Part shown: in pieces, positions 1 through 3,860 of the stretch
How the letters are laid out: every line of letters begins with the position of its first letter
Position numbering within the stretch: the first letter of the stretch is position 1
Source of the DNA: Prevotellaceae bacterium UBA6417
GTDB lineage: Bacteria > Bacteroidota > Bacteroidia > Bacteroidales > Bacteroidaceae
Direction: 5' to 3'
NCBI GenBank assembly: GCA_002439755.1
Contig: DJPH01000021.1
Coordinates: forward strand, 1 to 6,296
Length of the DNA stretch: 6,296 bases
The notes under the pieces: model-generated
Databases searched by the model: none
What the model saw: only the letters and a program-made list of their open reading frames with translations
What the model was told of the DNA's origin: nothing
Made by a program: the position numbers and the translations under genes

Positions 1-15
1 TTTCATTTCCGATGG

Positions 16-1581
16 TTAGACCCACTTGGGATAATTGGTGGTTACTGAGTGCTTTACATTGTCTATAAGGTCACGAAGACGCAACAGTTCGGCATTGAAA
101 TAACTGATGCCATGTGCAAGATCGTCTGTTGTACGCATGCTGCTAAACAAATCATACACTGAAACCCTTAAACTACTTGCAAAAACCGGCATACCGCACA
201 TGGCCAAAATATAATTCACGCCCAACGAACGCAGAAAAGTACTTTTCCCTGCCATATTGGCTCCTGTAATAATGTAGTAGTTGCCATCCATAATGTTGAA
301 GTCATTGCACACGGCCTTCTCGCCCAAAAAAGGATGGTAAATGCCCTTGGCTTCGTAAATCACCTTGTCGTCATCAACAATGGTTGCTGCAACGCTTTCG
401 GGCTCATTGTAGCGAAAGGTGGCCATAGAGACACGCGCATCCATTTCGCACACTACATCAAGCCATTTCTCCATTTGGGACAAGCTTTTTTCTTTCCAGC
501 GTAAATAACGGCGCACAAGAAAAAAGTCGCTGCAGCATATTGCATTGAAAAGCATTAATGCCAAAACGTTTCCACGCCGATTCAAGGCATCAAGAATGCC
601 TTTCAGCTCTTTAAAAGAATCTACGGCCGATATTTCCCCCTGCGCCAGGATTCGGACACACGCCTTGTTGTTTTCCGCTTCAAAACTGGTTTTCGAAATC
701 AAGCCAATCAACGACAAGCAGGGTTGTATCTCGCCACAAAGACGGCTCACCGACTTGTTGATTTGGCGCAAGGCTCTTGCATTAAGCAGCAAACTCAACA
801 TCATTTGTATAAACACCCAATCTAACACAAACTCGACATTCAAATTAAAGAAAACGAACAGAATCAATAGCACGACAAGTAAAGTGATGGATGCCGCCAC
901 ACATATCAAAGCCGGCACACTCGCAGTTGTTCGAAAATCCGACATTCGACCGGCAGCTTCGATAACATTACCGATAGCAGCCGTATCTATCTTTCCTTGG
1001 CGTTTCAATGAGAGAAACTTTGTTCGCCACTCTTCCATGCCGGCCAATTCATCCACAGACTTCCGGCGCGCATCAATTGAAGCAGCATTCCGTTGCGTCC
1101 TACTTTGCTCCAATGCACAACCGTTCAACAGAGCTGCCAGCTTATCGCTTCCTCCGCCGGTCACAGTGCGGCAGATACGGTTATAAAGAGACTGCGGTCC
1201 AAACAAATCCATATCAAACGAATATTGATGCTTCGAATCAACATAACGACTACCATCATCAAAACCGGAAAAGCATCCGGACATATATTCCAATTCCTTA
1301 GCATACACATCACAATGAGCATCCAAGCTCTTGATGGTATTACCGTTTTTCACATCTACATATCGCACAATAAAATATAGCACGAACAGCAAAGCCGCAA
1401 GCAATATAAAAAGCATCTGACGACCTGCCGTAAAATAATACACAGCAGAAGCCGATGCCAAAATAAAAGCCGACAATTCCGCAGCAACAAACCAACGATT
1501 TTTACACTTCAGCATCCGGCTCTTCTCCGAAAGGTCAAGAAAACGCTTTTCGTAAAACTCTTTTATTTCTTTTCTTGTCAT
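16..1581 (-). CDS. Membrane-anchored MutS-family ATPase, C-terminally truncated
   Basis: This 521-residue protein resembles the Bacteroidota MutS-like ATPases that carry transmembrane segments, usually annotated as MutS-family DNA mismatch repair proteins. Hydrophobic segments lie at about residues 31-51, 56-74, 222-247 and 252-268. A MutS lever/core-like helical region follows at about 290-390. The ATPase domain begins near residue 400, with the Walker A motif GANMAGKST at 440-448 and the family-typical stretch SMRTTDDLAHGISYFNAELL at 481-500. Family members normally continue through Walker B (LDE followed by a GTNS-like motif) and a helix-turn-helix tail, roughly 75-90 residues more. Here the frame ends in HSVTTNYPKWV and a stop, and neither other minus-strand frame restores Walker B before the window edge. 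ATP hydrolysis should therefore be lost. The start at 1581 (MTRKEIKEFYEKRF) is the only plausible one and lies just downstream of a promoter-like box. Family assignment is strong; the role of membrane MutS-like proteins is unknown, and the truncation suggests a pseudogene. Confidence 0.85.
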   Translation of the reverse strand: MTRKEIKEFYEKRFLDLSEKSRMLKCKNRWFVAAELSAFILASASAVYYFTAGRQMLFILLAALLFVLYFIVRYVDVKNGNTIKSLDAHCDVYAKELEYMSGCFSGFDDGSRYVDSKHQYSFDMDLFGPQSLYNRICRTVTGGGSDKLAALLNGCALEQSRTQRNAASIDARRKSVDELAGMEEWRTKFLSLKRQGKIDTAAIGNVIEAAGRMSDFRTTASVPALICVAASITLLVVLLILFVFFNLNVEFVLDWVFIQMMLSLLLNARALRQINKSVSRLCGEIQPCLSLIGLISKTSFEAENNKACVRILAQGEISAVDSFKELKGILDALNRRGNVLALMLFNAICCSDFFLVRRYLRWKEKSLSQMEKWLDVVCEMDARVSMATFRYNEPESVAATIVDDDKVIYEAKGIYHPFLGEKAVCNDFNIMDGNYYIITGANMAGKSTFLRSLGVNYILAMCGMPVFASSLRVSVYDLFSSMRTTDDLAHGISYFNAELLRLRDLIDNVKHSVTTNYPKWV

Positions 1582-1589
1582 AACAGCTA

Positions 1590-1597
1590 CAAAGGTA
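1590..1597 (-). promoter_or_regulatory. Bacteroidota -7 box upstream of the MutS-like gene
   Basis: Read on the minus strand the bases are TACCTTTG, an exact match to the TAnnTTTG -7 element of the Bacteroidota primary sigma factor. The start codon begins only 8 bases further on, so transcription starting there would give an almost leaderless mRNA. No good -33 TTTG lies at the expected spacing, which lowers confidence. The box sits inside a short inverted repeat (GCTAC at 1586-1590, GTAGC at 1595-1599). Confidence 0.45.
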
Positions 1598-2137
1598 GCA
1601 TTATTTTGGCAACACGGAATTTAAGCAAAAAAATCAAGACCTATGCCGCTTCAAGAAAATAACACCGACTTATGCTGCATTGATTCAGGCAAATCAAAAA
1701 TCGGTCTTGCATTTTCTCAGTTCCTTGTTGATGCTGTCAAGAAACAAGGACGTTTTTGAATTTTTCAAGGAAGATTCCATCGGAAAAAACAAGGAAACGC
1801 TCCAAATCAACAGCAATTCCGAGAAAATCAAGGACAACTTCTAGACCTTTCTGGAAACACAAAAATTCTCTCAACAGCAAACGCCCGAAAACGCCCCTTA
1901 TAAATTCAAAAAGCCAAGCCAAGTATTACTATTTTGTCCGCTTGAGAAAAGATGTTTCCATAAAAGCCTTTCATCGCATTTCATTTTTCAAGAGCAAAAA
2001 ACCATACCTACATTTCACGACAAGCCATGCAATTCAAAACAATAGCATTTTGCTATCACGAAATGGCAAAATACAGCCACCCTACATCTGTTTGAACTGA
2101 AAATCGGCGCGAAACCATTAACTTATCCAAACAACAG
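1598..2137. other. Long stretch without a convincing gene; possible decayed coding sequence
   Basis: No ATG-initiated frame of useful length with family resemblance is present. One plus-strand frame stays open from 1599 to a TAG at 1842-1844 and reads protein-like near its end (ATG at 1731, with segments such as NKDVFEFFKED and SEKIKDNF). The motif CAAGGA recurs at 1745, 1766, 1790 and 1829, always at spacings divisible by three, as expected of old coding sequence. Past the TAG the same frame stays open to a TAG just before the hairpin at 2047-2072. The longest other frames here begin only with TTG and contain no methionine. I read the stretch as an intergenic region that may hold the remains of a gene, without being able to name it. 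Confidence 0.35.
2047..2072. other. Ten-base-pair hairpin in the long intergenic region
   Basis: ATTTTGCTAT (2047-2056) can pair with ATGGCAAAAT (2063-2072) across a six-base loop, with one G-U pair. An alternative 6-bp hairpin, ATAGCA/TGCTAT at 2042-2056, overlaps it. There is no T-run directly after the stem on either strand, so a terminator role is weak. It could be a degenerate terminator or chance structure in A/T-rich DNA. Confidence 0.35.
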
Positions 2138-2269
2138 ATGCCCTTTTCAAGTAGGAAAAGCAAATGTGTTGCTGCATTATTGATAATTTTTACATACATA
2201 ACTTCAGCACAACACATACTACAGTCCTCGGATGACAATCATAAAACGTCACTAATAACTGATTACTAA
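2138..2269 (+). CDS. Possible small secreted peptide, 43 residues
   Basis: An ATG-initiated frame encodes 43 residues with a textbook type I signal peptide layout. A short basic N-terminus (MPFSSRKSK) is followed by a hydrophobic core (CVAALLIIFTYI) and a small-residue cleavage region (TSA, then Q at residue 25). Cleavage there would release a 19-residue polar peptide beginning QHILQSSDDN and ending LITDY. No family is recognised and no clear promoter or strong ribosome binding site is seen upstream. It is either a real small exported peptide, the surviving 5' end of a larger secreted-protein gene that has decayed, or chance. It lies about 200 bases upstream of the two-gene cassette on the same strand, but a separate promoter stands between them. 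The antisense frame over the same bases has only a TTG start and no recognisable features. Confidence 0.35.
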   Translation: MPFSSRKSKCVAALLIIFTYITSAQHILQSSDDNHKTSLITDY

Positions 2270-2343
2270 AACAGTAAAGAAGACAGCCCAACTATTGGCA
2301 AGGAGGCAACTCATTCAACAATAAAGTTTGTATGCAAAAATAC

Positions 2344-2373
2344 TTGCCAAATACATTTTTATTCATACCTTTG
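2344..2373 (+). promoter_or_regulatory. Bacteroidota promoter of the two-gene cassette
   Basis: TACCTTTG at 2366-2373 matches the TAnnTTTG -7 consensus exactly, and TTG at 2344-2346 lies 19 bases upstream, the usual spacing of the -33 element. Transcription would start near 2380 and give an untranslated leader of about 88 bases before the start codon at 2468. The same TACCTTTG octamer appears on the opposite strand ahead of the MutS-like gene. Confidence 0.65.
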
Positions 2374-2408
2374 TTGTCGAAGTAGCAATACCGGGGACTT
2401 GATGAACT

Positions 2409-2428
2409 TGCAAAGACATTGTCTTGCA
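2409..2428 (+). promoter_or_regulatory. Hairpin in the 5' leader of the cassette mRNA
   Basis: TGCA-AGAC pairs with GTCT-TGCA across an ATT loop, giving eight base pairs with one bulged A. The hairpin would form in the leader RNA about 30 bases after the predicted transcription start and 39 bases before the start codon. No known riboswitch or T-box pattern is recognised. Its role, if any, is unknown. Confidence 0.35.
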
Positions 2429-2453
2429 TCTCAATAAAAAGAATGTTATTATG

Positions 2454-2475
2454 TAAAACCTACAATTATGAAAAA
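2454..2475 (+). repeat. Direct repeat over start codon, copy 1
   Basis: This 22-base sequence contains TAAAACCTACAATTATG followed by five A. It is identical to the copy at 3050-3071. After one mismatch the next five bases (GAAAA) match as well. The repeat covers the translation start of the first cassette gene and encodes MKK, with E at residue 4 in both proteins. Confidence 0.85.
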
Positions 2476-3004
2476 GGAAAAATTGAAAGTTCGTCTGATT
2501 GATGATGAGCAGGTATTTGGAAACATCTCAGACTATGCAGCAGGATTAACAACTGGCTCAGGAGGATGCGGTGGTAGTGGTAGTGGAAGCAAAGAGTATG
2601 TAAACTCGTGTAGCTTAATGGGAAGCACCAGCTTTGAAGGTGTTACTTGGGATATCACCGGTTCAGCCTTTTGCATCGCGATAGTAGAAAACGGTTATAT
2701 AAAGGATGTTTCAGCCAACTATTCCATTGCATTGAACGGAGGAATCGGTTATAGTTCAGACAAGGATGGAAATCCCATCGTTTGTTCTGGTAATAAAATC
2801 GTTATAGGGCGTACCGGTTGTGGCGAATCGTACAGCGAAACAGTTAAGCTTGTAGTTACCAAACGAACATATGACAAGGAAACACAAAAACTAATTGAGA
2901 GCAACGCAGAAGAAGAGGAAAGGACTGTAACAGCAACTGTTGATGCAAGCTTTAATTTAGTCACAAAAGAACTTAGCGTTACCGGTTCTGTTTCTGTTTC
3001 ATAA
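2468..3004 (+). CDS. Unrecognised Gly/Ser/Cys-rich protein with leader-like N-terminus
   Basis: This 178-residue protein belongs to no family I recognise. Residues 1-25 are charged and leader-like (MKKEKLKVRLIDDEQVF, then NISDYAA), with no hydrophobic signal peptide or transmembrane segment. Residues 26-41 read GLTTGSGGCGGSGSGS, with double glycines at 32-33 and 35-36 flanking Cys34; part of this is coded by a short in-frame GGTAGT repeat. Further cysteines lie at 48, 69, 106 and 118. The rest alternates polar and hydrophobic residues, with an acidic patch near 144-151 and a Thr/Ser/Val-rich end (KELSVTGSVSVS), suggesting a beta-rich fold. The N-terminus recalls the double-glycine leaders of Bacteroidota peptide natural products exported by C39-peptidase ABC transporters, but the body is much longer than typical precursors and no such transporter is visible. 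A plain cytoplasmic protein is also possible. It has its own promoter and is probably co-transcribed with the lipoprotein gene 59 bases downstream. The start is fixed by the repeated leader sequence. Confidence 0.8.
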   Translation: MKKEKLKVRLIDDEQVFGNISDYAAGLTTGSGGCGGSGSGSKEYVNSCSLMGSTSFEGVTWDITGSAFCIAIVENGYIKDVSANYSIALNGGIGYSSDKDGNPIVCSGNKIVIGRTGCGESYSETVKLVVTKRTYDKETQKLIESNAEEEERTVTATVDASFNLVTKELSVTGSVSVS

Positions 3005-3012
3005 CAACGAGT

Positions 3013-3044
3013 GGCAACATACCCTTAAATATAGGATTGTTGCC
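3013..3044 (+). other. Inverted repeat between the two cassette genes
   Basis: GGCAACA (3013-3019) is complementary to TGTTGCC (3038-3044), a perfect 7-bp stem with an 18-base A/T-rich loop. It starts nine bases after the first stop codon and ends 19 bases before the next start codon. There is no T-run after it, so it is more likely an mRNA-stability or partial-attenuation element than a full terminator. Confidence 0.4.
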
Positions 3045-3049
3045 CTCCT

Positions 3050-3071
3050 TAAAACCTACAATTATGAAAAA
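3050..3071 (+). repeat. Direct repeat over start codon, copy 2
   Basis: This is the second identical copy of the 22-base start-region sequence at 2454-2475. It covers the start codon of the lipoprotein gene and so argues for ATG 3064 over an upstream in-frame TTG at 3037. Confidence 0.85.
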
Positions 3072-3819
3072 AGAAAACATTTACTTCTCCTGCAAGAGAT
3101 TGATGCAGGCTCTTTCTGCCCGGAAAATTATTCTTTTCTCATTTGTACTGATGGTTTTATTCGGTTCGTGCTCAAGGTCATTATCAGACGAAGGTTGGCC
3201 AAATAGCACCTTCAGAGATGAATATTTCGGAAGCCTGGGTTACGGTGATCTCTACCTGGCTCCAAAAGGCCCAGATGACAGATTGTTTTATGCTTTCACC
3301 GAAGATGTAGACTACGATTTTGCCGAAGAAATCATGCACCGCCATAACGACAGTCTACGAAAAAGAATTCTACGGTACAAGATGTTGGCTTATCCTTCGA
3401 AGCGAGAGAAATACGAACGTCTTCTCAAAGAGGAAGAACAAAGGCTTGCCCGACGAGACAGCATGATAGAAGAAGCCGGAATGGATCTGCTCCGCAACTT
3501 CTACGCTGACCTGTACCAAAAGACACAAAAAGAATTTACCAAACTGTACAAGAAGCGTTGTTCGACGGATATGCTGCGACTGCTGAAATACGTCTATATG
3601 CAACGACACAATGTAAAGGGATATGCGTGGGCGATATTCGGCAACAATGCCGTCCATAAGAACGCCGATAACTTTGACTATGCATACAATGGCGAAGGAT
3701 GGTACATAGTAAAGATGGATACGAACAAAATCATGGTGCGGATAACGGGCAGGGAAAAGAAACAGCTGCAGATATGCGGTCTTGCAAATCCCGTACTGCG
3801 GATAGGTATGCTGGAATAA
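3064..3819 (+). CDS. Unrecognised lipoprotein, 251 residues
   Basis: The protein begins with a basic N-terminal stretch of about 20 residues, then a hydrophobic core (IILFSFVLMVLF) and the lipobox FGSC with Cys36 as the lipidated residue. It should therefore be a lipoprotein of the cell envelope. The residues just after the cysteine (SRSLSDEGW) do not clearly show the acidic surface-export signal of Bacteroidota, so inner-face attachment to the outer membrane is the default guess. Residues 87-165 are highly charged and probably helical (AEEIMHRHNDSL; KREKYERLLKEEEQRLARR), possibly coiled coil. The C-terminal 60 residues look beta-rich (GEGWYIVKMDTNKIMVRI). No family is recognised. The start at 3064 is preferred because of the repeated leader; the in-frame extension to 3037 begins with TTG. 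It is probably co-transcribed with the upstream gene and may be its partner or immunity protein, which is inference only. Confidence 0.8.
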   Translation: MKKENIYFSCKRLMQALSARKIILFSFVLMVLFGSCSRSLSDEGWPNSTFRDEYFGSLGYGDLYLAPKGPDDRLFYAFTEDVDYDFAEEIMHRHNDSLRKRILRYKMLAYPSKREKYERLLKEEEQRLARRDSMIEEAGMDLLRNFYADLYQKTQKEFTKLYKKRCSTDMLRLLKYVYMQRHNVKGYAWAIFGNNAVHKNADNFDYAYNGEGWYIVKMDTNKIMVRITGREKKQLQICGLANPVLRIGMLE

Positions 3820-3822
3820 TAG

Positions 3823-3844
3823 CCTCTGCTGATATTAGCGGAAG
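3823..3844. terminator. Possible weak bidirectional terminator hairpin
   Basis: In the 41-base gap between two convergent genes, CCTCTGCT can pair with AGCGGAAG across the loop GATATT. The stem is eight pairs long with one mismatch and one G-U pair. Its position suits a shared terminator, but no T-run follows on either strand, so support is modest. Confidence 0.3.
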
Positions 3845-3860
3845 AAACTCGCAGCTACGA

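Noticed and set aside
545..1186. Plus-strand 213-residue frame and the shorter plus frames at 1008-1380
   Set aside because: They lie antisense to the MutS-like gene, whose frame has clear motifs. The longest begins with TTG and none shows a domain.
1737..1922. Minus-strand 61-residue hydrophobic frame
   Set aside because: It starts with TTG, has no internal ATG, no recognisable motif and no promoter. It is the complement of the A-rich tract.
1756..2100. Plus-strand 114-residue frame in the intergenic region
   Set aside because: It begins with TTG and contains no methionine. Its Lys/Ser/Arg/Pro-rich composition is what A-rich non-coding DNA gives, and it has no recognisable domain.
2056..2238. 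Minus-strand 60-residue frame
   Set aside because: It has a TTG start and no features. The opposite strand over the same bases gives a better candidate with an ATG and a signal peptide.
2300..2306. AAGGAGG, a perfect Shine-Dalgarno-like sequence
   Set aside because: No start codon follows at usable distance, it precedes the predicted promoter, and Bacteroidota rely little on such sites.
2335..2342. TAnnTTTG match on the minus strand
   Set aside because: TATTTTTG fits the -7 pattern but has no -33 partner and no gene downstream on that strand. It is likely chance in A/T-rich DNA.
3037..3063. Upstream extension of the lipoprotein gene
   Set aside because: It would begin at TTG inside the inverted repeat and add nine residues before the MKKE start. 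The duplicated start-region sequence marks ATG 3064 as the real start.
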